Source: Trichococcus patagoniensis (GTDB lineage Bacteria; Bacillota; Bacilli; Lactobacillales; Aerococcaceae). Taken from it: a DNA stretch of 64,000 nucleotides. This document shows, piece after piece, positions 54,228 to 64,000 of the stretch; the first letter of the stretch is position 1, and each line of letters opens with the position of its first letter. The stretch spans positions 1 through 64,000 of the forward strand of contig NZ_QAOM01000015.1 of NCBI RefSeq assembly GCF_003051085.1, read 5' to 3'. The position numbers and the translations under genes were made by a program. The notes under the pieces are model-generated. The model was not told the DNA's origin. It did no database searches and saw nothing but the letters and a program-made list of their open reading frames with translations.

Positions 54228-54262
54228 TTTCCAAACTCCAACAAGACCTGATGAAGTGCACG

Positions 54263-54300
54263 AAAAAAGGCCAAGCATTCGAAATGCTTAGCCTTTTTTC
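54263..54300. terminator. Bidirectional terminator between the hydrolase and TSUP genes
   Basis: GAAAAAAGGCCAAGCATT pairs with AATGCTTAGCCTTTTTTC around a CGA loop; T-runs lie on both strands. Confidence 0.9.
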
Positions 54301-54316
54301 ATGCGTCATGACAGAA

Positions 54317-55099
54317 TCAGCGCAAGCCCATGTACGTATTGTAAAAACTCACGAACAACAGCAACAGGACCAAGACCTGAAAGATGATCGAGACGCTTTT
54401 GTTCGACAATTTCTGATTCAGAGCGGTCCCCACGTATCCGCCGACCACCGATGCGATCCCGATGACAATCATGAATGTCAAGGAATAGTTCCCCAGTTCA
54501 CCCGCGAGCACAATGCTGCCCAGCTTCGAAATCTGCGAAAAGAACACGGTCGCTATCGAATAGCTGATCGCTTCCTTGATCGTGAAGGAGAACAGCAACA
54601 CCATCAACGTCACATTCAGCGGGCCTCCGCCGATACCGAGAAAGACAGAGAACCCACCCAGGAACAAGCCGACCGCAAAAATCAATAAAGGCTGTTTCAC
54701 CTGGTAGTGCCGGATTTTGTCCTTCCTTCTTTCGTAATACAGGATCAAAACGAGCGTGATAGCCAACAAAACCGCCTGGATTGCCTTCACATAGCCTTCT
54801 CCAGTACTGTTGATCAGCGTCATGAACGCCATTTGGCCCAAGTAACCCCCGACAAGCGAGCCGATGGAGACAAGCGAAACGATTTTGGTATCGAACGCGA
54901 ATCCGTTGCGGTATAGTTTTCCGATCGCCACAATCCCCATGACGAAGATGGCGACCGATGCGTAGAAGCCGATTTCGACCGCGTTATGGTAGCCGATGAC
55001 GTCCAGCAATTGTTTGATGATCACGCCTCCGCCCAGACCGGCCAAGGACCCCGTCATCGAAGCGATGAACACAACCATCGCATATAATATATAGATCAT
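54317..55099 (-). CDS. TSUP (TauE/SafE) family permease
   Basis: This membrane protein of 260 residues has about eight hydrophobic segments in two similar halves. Each half opens with the family glycine-rich motif: TGSLAGLGGGVIIKQLLD near residue 15 and SVFLGIGGGPLNVTLMVL near residue 155. TSUP proteins export or import sulfite, sulfoacetate or small organic anions. GAGGAG lies upstream of the ATG. It sits 57 bp after the phospho-beta-glucosidase gene with a hairpin between, so it is probably a separate unit. Confidence 0.92.
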   Translation of the reverse strand: MIYILYAMVVFIASMTGSLAGLGGGVIIKQLLDVIGYHNAVEIGFYASVAIFVMGIVAIGKLYRNGFAFDTKIVSLVSIGSLVGGYLGQMAFMTLINSTGEGYVKAIQAVLLAITLVLILYYERRKDKIRHYQVKQPLLIFAVGLFLGGFSVFLGIGGGPLNVTLMVLLFSFTIKEAISYSIATVFFSQISKLGSIVLAGELGNYSLTFMIVIGIASVVGGYVGTALNQKLSNKSVSIIFQVLVLLLLFVSFYNTYMGLR

Positions 55100-55155
55100 T
55101 TCCCCACACTCCTCAATAGAGGCTGGAGTGTCAGCCCCAACCTCTTAAGTCTTTA

Positions 55156-58441
<3,286 letters not shown>

Positions 58442-58477
58442 TTTCGTTCCTCCTCCTGAATCTTCTTTACGGGTATA

Positions 58478-58491
58478 TCGTAACGCTTTCA
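58478..58491 (-). promoter_or_regulatory. cre-like site upstream of bglP
   Basis: TGAAAGCGTTACGA on the minus strand differs from the CcpA cre consensus at the last positions. It lies 37 bp before the start codon of bglP. Confidence 0.5.
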
Positions 58492-58553
58492 AAACCTTGG
58501 AACAATCAACCAGAAGTGTTTATGCACAGTGTTCCGGAATCCGCTGGTTAAAG

Positions 58554-58590
58554 CCCTTTCTTTTTGGAATGGTGTTCCAAAAAGAAAGGG
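58554..58590. repeat. Perfect 16-bp inverted repeat before bglP
   Basis: CCCTTTCTTTTTGGAA and its exact complement are separated by TGGTG. It sits between the rpiR terminator and the bglP start. No T-run follows the stem, so an operator or an mRNA-stabilising hairpin is as likely as a terminator. Confidence 0.8.
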
Positions 58591-58597
58591 ACCGACA

Positions 58598-58647
58598 CAA
58601 AAACACCTCCAATTTCCGGTGACTTTCCTGGAAATTGGAGGTGTTTC
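58598..58647 (-). terminator. Terminator of the RpiR regulator gene
   Basis: The 17-bp arms AAACACCTCCAATTTCC and GGAAATTGGAGGTGTTT are followed by further T on the minus strand, just after the stop codon. Confidence 0.88.
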
Positions 58648-58649
58648 AA

Positions 58650-59552
58650 TTAGTTGGAGTCCTTATTCTTCTCTCCGCCCGAAAGCAGCGGATTATAGGA
58701 CTTTCTTCGTTTTTCGTACTCTTTGGTGTATTTGATTTTGTCCGCCAGATGCTTTTCATAATTCCGGCTGAAGACGTTTGCGTAAAGAACATCCAATAGG
58801 AAAAGCACGGATGGGAACAACGAAAAGTTGCCGATATTGTGCACAAGGCTCTCATGGGTCGAAAGGTACAATGTCACCGTCGCTAGGTCGCTCAAACTGT
58901 TACCGCCGTAGGATGTCAGTGCAATCGACTGCAGCTTACGTTCCTTAAGCTTATGGGCAATCCGGATCAGCGTCTCGGTTTCACCGGAATAGGAGATGAA
59001 GAGAAAAACACTGTCCTCCTTGGCATAGCAAGCCTGATAGAACAACATATCCAGCCGATTATCGATAATCACATTTTTACCGATTTTGACCATCTTTTCT
59101 TGGAAGACACGCGCCAAATCAGACGGCGCCCCCGCCGAACAGATGTAGATGTCATCAGCCTTCACCAATAAGCCTTCCGCCTGTGCAAGCGCATCGTGGC
59201 TCAGCAATGAAAAAGTATCCTCGATCGTCTCAATGTAGAGATTTTTCAGCTTACCACTGATTTTCGTATTCCGGTCCTTCATGTCGAACGGATAATTGAT
59301 GTCGATTTCCCCGAAGTCGGAGGAGAGGTAGTCTAATTCATGCAGATAGGCGGCCCTGAAATCAAGGAATCCCTCAAACCCGATTTTTTGGCAGAGGCGA
59401 ACAACCGAGGACGGCGAAACGAAAAGCAATTGCGCGATTTGGCGCAGACTCTTTTCAGCCCACTCGTTGTCCTCATTGAGAAAATAATCGGCGATGACGG
59501 TATCCACTTTGGAAAAATCCTTCTGCTCTTTCAGACGTTCTGTGATCAACAT
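58650..59552 (-). CDS. RpiR/MurR family regulator
   Basis: This protein of 300 residues has an N-terminal HTH_6 domain (AEKSLRQIAQLLFVSPSSVVRLCQKIGFEGFLDFRAAYLHEL) and a C-terminal SIS sugar-phosphate-binding domain (about 130-270) with ICSAGAPSDLARVFQEK and FLFISYSGETETLIRIAHKLKER. The ATG at 59552 is preferred, with GGAG upstream. It precedes bglP-bglA on the same strand and probably controls them in response to a phosphorylated glucoside, by position. Confidence 0.93.
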   Translation of the reverse strand: MLITERLKEQKDFSKVDTVIADYFLNEDNEWAEKSLRQIAQLLFVSPSSVVRLCQKIGFEGFLDFRAAYLHELDYLSSDFGEIDINYPFDMKDRNTKISGKLKNLYIETIEDTFSLLSHDALAQAEGLLVKADDIYICSAGAPSDLARVFQEKMVKIGKNVIIDNRLDMLFYQACYAKEDSVFLFISYSGETETLIRIAHKLKERKLQSIALTSYGGNSLSDLATVTLYLSTHESLVHNIGNFSLFPSVLFLLDVLYANVFSRNYEKHLADKIKYTKEYEKRRKSYNPLLSGGEKNKDSN

Positions 59553-59686
59553 AGCCGTAAGCACTCCATTCGGTGCAGATTTTGCCTAGTCACCCGATTC
59601 CATCAGTTGGATCCTTGTTTAGGCTTCACTTCGATTATACAACAATCGGCTACGATAGCCCACAATAGTCCTTTACGCTTTCTGCT

Positions 59687-60304
59687 CTATTGAAGTGTGA
59701 CTTTCCCGACCCTCAGCAGATGCACATCCTTCTCCATGCAATAAACCCGGATCAAGACTGTCGCCAAAAAGCAGCTATAGAGCGCCACTTGGCTGCCGGC
59801 CAACTTGAATACGACGATATAAAGTATGGCACCAAAAATCGAAGCCATAGCATAGACCTCTTTACGGAATACATAAGGGATTTCTCGGGCGAACACATCG
59901 CGGATGAGGCCGCCGCCGGTTCCTGTCAACACCGCCAAAGTCACCACGACATACCACTGCTGGAAGCCCGTCCGCACTGCCACTTCGGCCCCGATGGCGG
60001 TAAAAGCCCCGAGACCGATCGCATCAAAATATTGCAGCATCTTCGCCAATTTGTTGAAGTGCCGATAGAAAAGGATGACGAAACCGGCCGAAAGCAGGCT
60101 GATGAGTGCATAAACAGGATTTTCCAACGATGCCGGCAAAGGGCGATCGATCAGCAGATCCCTGACGATACCACCGCCGACTGAAGTCGTTACCGCGAAA
60201 ATCGCAATCCCGTAATAATCAAGTTCTTTCTCGATCGCGGTCAATGCCCCTGACATCGCAAAGGCGATAGTGCCGATAATCTCCACAATTGAAATGAATG
60301 CCAT
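59687..60304 (-). CDS. TRIC-type trimeric cation channel family protein (UPF0126)
   Basis: This membrane protein of 205 residues has seven hydrophobic segments in a two-fold repeat. Each repeat has a glycine-rich core: TSVGGGIVRDLLIDRPLPA in the first half and GTGGGLIRDVFAREIPYVF in the second. Both match the prokaryotic TRIC/YadS family, which conducts K+ or other monovalent cations, and also carries glycine-transport members. It is a single-gene unit between a regulator and a decayed region. Confidence 0.92.
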   Translation of the reverse strand: MAFISIVEIIGTIAFAMSGALTAIEKELDYYGIAIFAVTTSVGGGIVRDLLIDRPLPASLENPVYALISLLSAGFVILFYRHFNKLAKMLQYFDAIGLGAFTAIGAEVAVRTGFQQWYVVVTLAVLTGTGGGLIRDVFAREIPYVFRKEVYAMASIFGAILYIVVFKLAGSQVALYSCFLATVLIRVYCMEKDVHLLRVGKVTLQ

Positions 60305-60368
60305 TTTATTTTATCCCCCCTAATAATAGTGCTCTGAAATATTGTGTTCCGCAAAAAGTATAACGCAA

Positions 60369-60401
60369 AAGAATGCGAAGCTGGTAGGGCTTTGCATTCT
60401 T
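60369..60401 (-). terminator. Terminator of the decayed gene at 60435
   Basis: AAGAATGC pairs with GCATTCTT, then TTTG on the minus strand, about 35 bp after the fragment's stop codon. Confidence 0.6.
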
Positions 60402-60434
60402 ATTTCCATCTATTTTTGGTTTATTTGCACAAAC

Positions 60435-60596
60435 CTATTCTGCGACTTCCGCCTGCGCAGTCGCTTTCGGGGCTGTCAGCAAAATCCAAGCCAAGGCGAT
60501 CATGCCCAAGATGACATTGAGCAGCAGTCCGGCAGAGCCGGCCATCTCCATATTCCCTCGCGTCGTTCCGCTTGATGAAAAGGATGTCCCCCTCAT
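60435..60596 (-). pseudogene. C-terminal remnant of a membrane transporter
   Basis: The frame MRGTSFSSSGTTRGNMEMAG, then SAGLLLNVILGMIALAWILL and a short polar tail, looks like the last membrane segment of a permease, with the loop before it. There is an in-frame stop upstream, no ribosome binding site and a preserved terminator behind. The simplest reading is the 3' end of a lost transporter gene. A 53-residue small membrane protein is less likely. Confidence 0.4.
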
Positions 60597-60750
60597 CCAT
60601 CAAGCGTTGTTAGCCCGCACCATCGCCAACAACCAATTTCCCGTTTTCGATTTAAAAAACCACCTTTTTTGTTGCTTATTATTAACATTATCCCTATTAT
60701 GAATATAACTAGTTTATACTTAATATTAAAACAGTAAAGGGGATATTAAC

Positions 60751-61110
60751 ATGAAAAAGCAAATGTTTCTGGCTCTTCCCGTCGCTCTGTTGCTTATGGC
60801 CTGTTCAAATGATGCAAGCGAAACTTCCCAATCCGAAACCACTCAATCTTCGATAAGCGAAAGCGCAGAAATCATCAGCACGGAAGTCATCGATAACGAA
60901 GCTGCGTTTTTGGAGCGAGTTGCCGCTTTTGATGCGGAGCACAAACCGTTCATTGTAGCCTACTACGATTCCCTTGATGCCATTAAAGAAAAGGTATCCG
61001 ATGAGACTAATACGTTTTTAGATCCAACTGTTTCGGAACAGGAATTGCAGATTAAGCTGGTTTTTAAAGGTGATGATGGTTATTACCGCGTTGTTTTAGG
61101 ACAAAAGTAG
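60751..61110 (+). CDS. Small lipoprotein of unknown function
   Basis: This protein of 119 residues has a signal peptide and lipobox (MKKQMFLALPVALLLMAC), with lipid attachment at Cys18. A Ser-, Thr- and Glu-rich linker (about 20-45) follows, then a short folded domain of about 65 residues (AAFLERVAAFDAEHKPFIVAYYDS and onward). It would sit on the outer face of the membrane. AAAGGGG lies before the ATG and a strong terminator follows, so it is monocistronic. I do not recognise the folded domain. Confidence 0.75.
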   Translation: MKKQMFLALPVALLLMACSNDASETSQSETTQSSISESAEIISTEVIDNEAAFLERVAAFDAEHKPFIVAYYDSLDAIKEKVSDETNTFLDPTVSEQELQIKLVFKGDDGYYRVVLGQK

Positions 61111-61169
61111 AAGTGACCTTATTGGCGCACGCAGCTCCTCGCAAGAAACAATAAATAGTTAACATAAAC

Positions 61170-61212
61170 AAGCGAGCTCCCGCTAATTTTGACGGGAGCT
61201 CGCTTGTTTTAT
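61170..61212 (+). terminator. Terminator of the lipoprotein gene
   Basis: AAGCGAGCTCCCG pairs with CGGGAGCTCGCTT, followed by GTTTTATT. Confidence 0.85.
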
Positions 61213-61252
61213 TCGTGTTTTTGAATTTCACAAGTCGTTTGACCTACTTGAC

Positions 61253-61564
61253 TTATTTTTTATAAGAACAGCAGTAATCCACATACTTATCGACGGTCAT
61301 CTCAAAGGAAGCGTTCGCCGGAACGACGTAGCTTTCGCCTTTTTTGTAGAGCGTATATTCGCTCTCGCCGGGCAACTGCACCGACATATCGCCGCCGAGG
61401 ATCTCCATTGTTTCTTCCGCATCCGTGTTGAACTTATAGTCCCCCTCCAACATGAAGCCTAATGTTTTTTTCTCGCCACTTTCGAACACGACCGTCCTAC
61501 TGGTCACCTTCCCGTCAAAATACACATTCGCTTCCTTCACTACACTCACATTCTTGAATTCCAT
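61253..61564 (-). CDS. ppnP: Pyrimidine/purine nucleoside phosphorylase (PpnP, DUF1255)
   Basis: This single-cupin protein of 103 residues has the PpnP hallmarks: [34 protein letters not shown] near the start, and [13 protein letters not shown] and [12 protein letters not shown] in the core. These small enzymes phosphorolyse several nucleosides to base and ribose 1-phosphate. GGAGG precedes the ATG. It stands alone on the minus strand. The CCSY motif near the end is also seen in family members (Y/CxCxY). Confidence 0.93.
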   Translation of the reverse strand: MEFKNVSVVKEANVYFDGKVTSRTVVFESGEKKTLGFMLEGDYKFNTDAEETMEILGGDMSVQLPGESEYTLYKKGESYVVPANASFEMTVDKYVDYCCSYKK

Positions 61565-61704
61565 TTGATCCCTCCACCTTCTTTTTTAATCATATTATAA
61601 TTTTTCGGAGACATTGGCAATAGCACGTGTGCAATTTTAGTGATTCCGATGCGCAGTCGCTGGCTAGGAGCGGATTCATCAGGTAAACAATGAATGTCAA
61701 AAGC

Positions 61705-61893
61705 AGAACAGTCGACAGAATGCATGGCTCTCGACTGTTCTTCGACCGGCCGACTCAGAACAACCGACTAAACAACTTTCTCTCGACTGTTCTCCAACCG
61801 GCCAAGCCAGAACAACCGACAAAACGCCTTTCTCTCGGCTGAATCGCAACCGGTATACTGAGAACAACCGACTAAACACCACTCCAGCACTTT
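61705..61893. repeat. Hairpin array A8: four units, exact 52-bp period
   Basis: AGAACAGTCGA or AGAACAACCGA occurs at 61705, 61757, 61809 and 61861, and its partner TCGACTGTTCT at 61731 and 61783 (degenerate at 61835). Each unit is 11 + 15 + 11 bases with 15-base spacers. The stems share no sequence with the other arrays, yet the period is again 52 bp. It lies between ppnP and the alcohol dehydrogenase gene. Confidence 0.9.
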
Positions 61894-61995
61894 CCAAGGC
61901 CATCCACCCGCGGCCCAGCCGCTGCAGACAATCAATCCCTCCGAAAAAGAAGAGTGCCTCCAACTCAATGGCGGCACTCTTGAAAATAAACGGAA

Positions 61996-63036
61996 TCAGA
62001 TTGTGCTTGTGTCGATCACGAATCGGTATCTGACGTCGGATGCCAAAACGCGTTTGTAGGCTTCGTCGATCTGATCGGCTGAAATGACTTCGATATTCGG
62101 TACTATCTCGTGTTCTGCGCAGAAATCCAGCATTTCCTGGGTTTCGCGGATGCCGCCGATCATCGAGCCGGCGAAGGAACGGCGGTGCCCGATTAGGGAG
62201 ATGACGTTAAGCGACAACGGTTCGCCGGGAGCCCCCACGTTCACCAGCGTGCCGTCCAGGTTCAGCAGCCCCAAGTAGGCATCCAAATTGATCGCCGCGC
62301 TGACCGTATTGATGATCAAATCGAAGGCGCCGGCCAACTCAGTGAAGGTTGCCGGATCTTTGGTGGCATAATATGCTTTTGCTCCAAACTTCAGACCATC
62401 CTCTTTTTTGCTCAAAGTCTGCGACAGAACAGTCACATCGGCACCCATAGCGTTGGCGATTTTGACAGCCATATGCCCGAGTCCGCCCAGACCGATCACG
62501 GCAACTTTCTTGCCGGGACCCGCATGCCAATGGTGCAGCGGCGAATAAGTGGTGATGCCTGCGCACAACAGTGGTGCTGCAGCATCCAGTCCGATATTAT
62601 CCGGAATGCGGACCACAAAACCTTCCGTCACAACGATGTGCGTGGAATATCCGCCTTGGGTCAGCTCGCCGTACTTATCGACGCCGGCGTAGGTCGGAAC
62701 GTTCCCTTTCAGACAGTATTGTTCCTCGCCTTTCAGGCAGTTTTCGCAAACACCGCAGGAATCAACCATGCAACCGACGCCAACACGATCGCCTATTTTG
62801 TATTTTGTTACTCCGGTTCCGACGTCCGTCACGATGCCGGCGATTTCATGCCCCGGCACGAGCGGATAATGCACATGGCCCCATTCCCCGTGAGCCGTAT
62901 GGATATCCGAATGGCAGATGCCCGCGTATTTGATTTCGATCAATACATCCTCGACGTCCAGTTCCCGTCTTTCAATTTCCGCAAATCGGAACGGTTTGTC
63001 CGGTCCGTCGACCGCTCTAGCTTTTGCTACTACCAT
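61996..63036 (-). CDS. Zinc-dependent alcohol dehydrogenase, NAD(P)-linked
   Basis: This medium-chain dehydrogenase of 346 residues has the catalytic zinc ligands in [15 protein letters not shown] and [10 protein letters not shown]. The structural zinc cysteines are in [15 protein letters not shown], and the Rossmann motif is [15 protein letters not shown]. The sequence is of the AdhA/YahK cinnamyl-alcohol-dehydrogenase-like branch, which reduces aldehydes. The ATG at 63036 has GGAGG eight bases upstream. Its promoter (63114-63144) has a 19-bp spacer of MerR type, consistent with induction by aldehydes as for AdhR-controlled genes. Confidence 0.94.
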   Translation of the reverse strand: MVVAKARAVDGPDKPFRFAEIERRELDVEDVLIEIKYAGICHSDIHTAHGEWGHVHYPLVPGHEIAGIVTDVGTGVTKYKIGDRVGVGCMVDSCGVCENCLKGEEQYCLKGNVPTYAGVDKYGELTQGGYSTHIVVTEGFVVRIPDNIGLDAAAPLLCAGITTYSPLHHWHAGPGKKVAVIGLGGLGHMAVKIANAMGADVTVLSQTLSKKEDGLKFGAKAYYATKDPATFTELAGAFDLIINTVSAAINLDAYLGLLNLDGTLVNVGAPGEPLSLNVISLIGHRRSFAGSMIGGIRETQEMLDFCAEHEIVPNIEVISADQIDEAYKRVLASDVRYRFVIDTSTI

Positions 63037-63113
63037 ATATGTATCCTCCATTATGCTTCTGTATTCAAAAGCTGCGCACTATTTTTTTTCGGCGCTCTTG
63101 CTCTTGTAGAAGA

Positions 63114-63144
63114 AGCATACAACTTAAAGTGAAGGTTAAGTCAA
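63114..63144 (-). promoter_or_regulatory. MerR-type promoter of the alcohol dehydrogenase gene
   Basis: TTGACT (63139-63144), a 19-bp spacer and TATGCT (63114-63119). The spacer holds CTTCACTTTAAG, and TTGACTTAA is shared with the promoters at 12726 and 18616. Confidence 0.75.
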
Positions 63145-63182
63145 GCAATAACCTGGAATCCGGCATCGGCTTTCTGCATCGC

Positions 63183-63548
63183 TCACTTTCCGAGCTGTCT
63201 TTCCAATAATTCCTTCAACACGACGACATGGTTGATATCCGGATCCTTGGCCGCATAGACCAACGTCACATCCGTCTCATCCAGTTGCTTCAGGATTTCG
63301 GCCACCGCAACCATCGTCTTCTCGTCCGTCAGCAACTCTTCCTCGTAGCGTTCCTTGAAGGCCGCAAATTTGTCGGGATCATGATCAAACCATTTGCGCA
63401 GATCAGGCGAAGGCGCGCTGTCCTTCAGCCACGCATCCAACTGGGCATTCTCTTTTTTCACGCCGCGCGGCCACAAACGGTCCACCAGAATCCGGAAGCC
63501 GTCCGCTTCTGTCGGGGATTCATAAATTCGTTTCATTTTCAGTTCCAA
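63183..63548 (-). CDS. DUF488 family protein
   Basis: This protein of 121 residues has the DUF488 core: RIYESPTEADGFRILVDRLWPRGVKKENAQLDAWLKDSAPSPDLRKWFDHDP and TLVYAAKDPDINHVVVLKELL. The start is taken as TTG 63548 because GGAGG lies nine bases before it; the ATG four codons later has no clear site. The family is widespread and its role unproven. It follows the coiled-coil gene by 25 bp and is probably cotranscribed behind the SAM-I riboswitch. Confidence 0.9.
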   Translation of the reverse strand: MELKMKRIYESPTEADGFRILVDRLWPRGVKKENAQLDAWLKDSAPSPDLRKWFDHDPDKFAAFKERYEEELLTDEKTMVAVAEILKQLDETDVTLVYAAKDPDINHVVVLKELLERQLGK

Positions 63549-63573
63549 ATCCGTTCTCCTCCCATTTGCTTCT

Positions 63574-63864
63574 TTAAAACTGGTCCATCAGTTCCAACAT
63601 CTTATCCACTTGCGCGTGCTCCAGATAAAGGCGTTGCTGCAATTGGGCAATTTCTCCCTCAAGCCGATGCACTTCCGCTACTTTGGCCAACAGTTCCCTT
63701 TGATAGTTCTCCTTACCCATCTCAAGCGCTTCTGCAACGGCAGCCTTTTGCTGTTTGTACTGATGATACAGCATGGCCTCGCTTTGGCTTTTTGGGCCGC
63801 CTATCGCTTCCATTCTTTCGTAGCTTCTTTCATAGTGCTTGAATTGTTCTTTTGTCATTGTCAT
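63574..63864 (-). CDS. Small coiled-coil protein downstream of a SAM-I riboswitch
   Basis: This protein of 96 residues is highly charged and mostly helical. From about residue 30 heptad-like Leu and Ala spacing (AAVAEALEMG, LLAKVAEVHRLEGEIAQLQQRLYLEHAQVDKMLELM) predicts a coiled coil. There is no signal peptide or membrane segment. The ATG at 63864 has GGAGG eight bases upstream. The gene lies directly after the riboswitch terminator, so it should be expressed when S-adenosylmethionine is low. I do not recognise a family; a link to methionine metabolism is inferred from the riboswitch only. Confidence 0.8.
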   Translation of the reverse strand: MTMTKEQFKHYERSYERMEAIGGPKSQSEAMLYHQYKQQKAAVAEALEMGKENYQRELLAKVAEVHRLEGEIAQLQQRLYLEHAQVDKMLELMDQF

Positions 63865-63895
63865 CGTCGTTCCCTCCAAATTGTTTTTTTCGAAA

Positions 63896-63925
63896 ACAAA
63901 AAACCCTTCTTATAACAAGAAGAGT
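63896..63925 (-). terminator. SAM-I riboswitch terminator
   Basis: ACTCTTCTT-GTTAT-AAGAAGGGT followed by TTTTTTG on the minus strand. Its 5' arm can instead pair with the aptamer's GATAAGAAGAG, which would give the antiterminator switch. Confidence 0.8.
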
Positions 63926-64000
63926 CGGGAATGTCGCTTTGCTCTTCTTATCTCTCAGATTGCTCTGCAGGATTTAGCACCGTGCCGCCGCATTCACGCG
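63926..64000 (-). promoter_or_regulatory. SAM-I (S-box) riboswitch, 3' part, cut by the window edge
   Basis: Reading the minus strand from 64000, the sequence contains GGTGCTAAATCC, then TGCAGA, then TCTGAGAGATAAGAAGAG. These are the conserved 3' elements of the S-box aptamer (P3/P4 side and the closing P1 strand). The 5' half of the aptamer lies beyond the window. The terminator at 63896-63925 completes the expression platform. Confidence 0.85.

Overview
The window is chromosomal DNA of a low-to-mid GC Gram-positive bacterium of the Lactobacillales type. The evidence is AGGAGG-like ribosome binding sites, catabolite (cre-like) sites, several sugar PTS genes, a SAM-I riboswitch, and a rich set of sugar operons. 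The mixture fits a Carnobacteriaceae member such as Trichococcus, but that is inference from gene content and not a database match. Almost all genes lie on the minus strand.

Layout. 0-9.7 kb: truncated dedA, a two-component system, a ClC channel, a 43-residue small protein, a nitroreductase, an aldo/keto reductase, an MFS exporter and a LysR regulator. 9.9-12.7 kb: a 13-copy hairpin array, then a DUF3737-patB operon. 12.9-18.4 kb: an AT-richer block with an ABC transporter, a GDSL esterase, a broken methyltransferase-like gene, a solitary TnpB element and a membrane protein. 18.6-19.4 kb: a carboxymuconolactone-decarboxylase-like protein and a cupin. 19.7-29.0 kb: an ascorbate-type PTS operon (ulaG, C, A, B, F, E) with transketolase and a DeoR regulator, but no ulaD. 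29.2-34.7 kb: alpha-L-rhamnosidase, a GPH symporter and an AraC regulator. 34.7-37.8 kb: GH3 enzyme plus beta-phosphoglucomutase, and a divergent RpiB-like isomerase. 38.2-42.1 kb: DEAD-box helicase and metE with a metF stub. 42.6-48.5 kb: rhamnose catabolism (rhaB, rhaA, rhaD, fucO, AraC regulator). 49.0-52.7 kb: galK-galT-galE. 52.9-60.3 kb: Lrp, a metallo-hydrolase, a TSUP permease, a beta-glucoside PTS with phospho-beta-glucosidase, an RpiR regulator and a TRIC channel. 60.4-64 kb: a lipoprotein, PpnP, zinc alcohol dehydrogenase, DUF488, and a small coiled-coil gene behind a SAM-I riboswitch.

The genes form a plant-glycoside programme. Rhamnosidase and beta-glucosidases release sugars, symporters and PTS systems import them, and the rha, gal and ula pathways lead to glycolysis and the pentose phosphate pathway.

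The most unusual feature is a set of nine intergenic arrays of short hairpins. Stem sequences differ between families, yet the spacing is fixed at 51-52 bp (about five DNA turns). One family recurs three times as the same ordered four-hairpin element. Two arrays sit exactly where a gene is cut off (metF, and an unknown gene after patB). A second theme is three promoters with a shared TTGACTTAA -35 region and a 19-bp spacer, the hallmark of MerR-type control.
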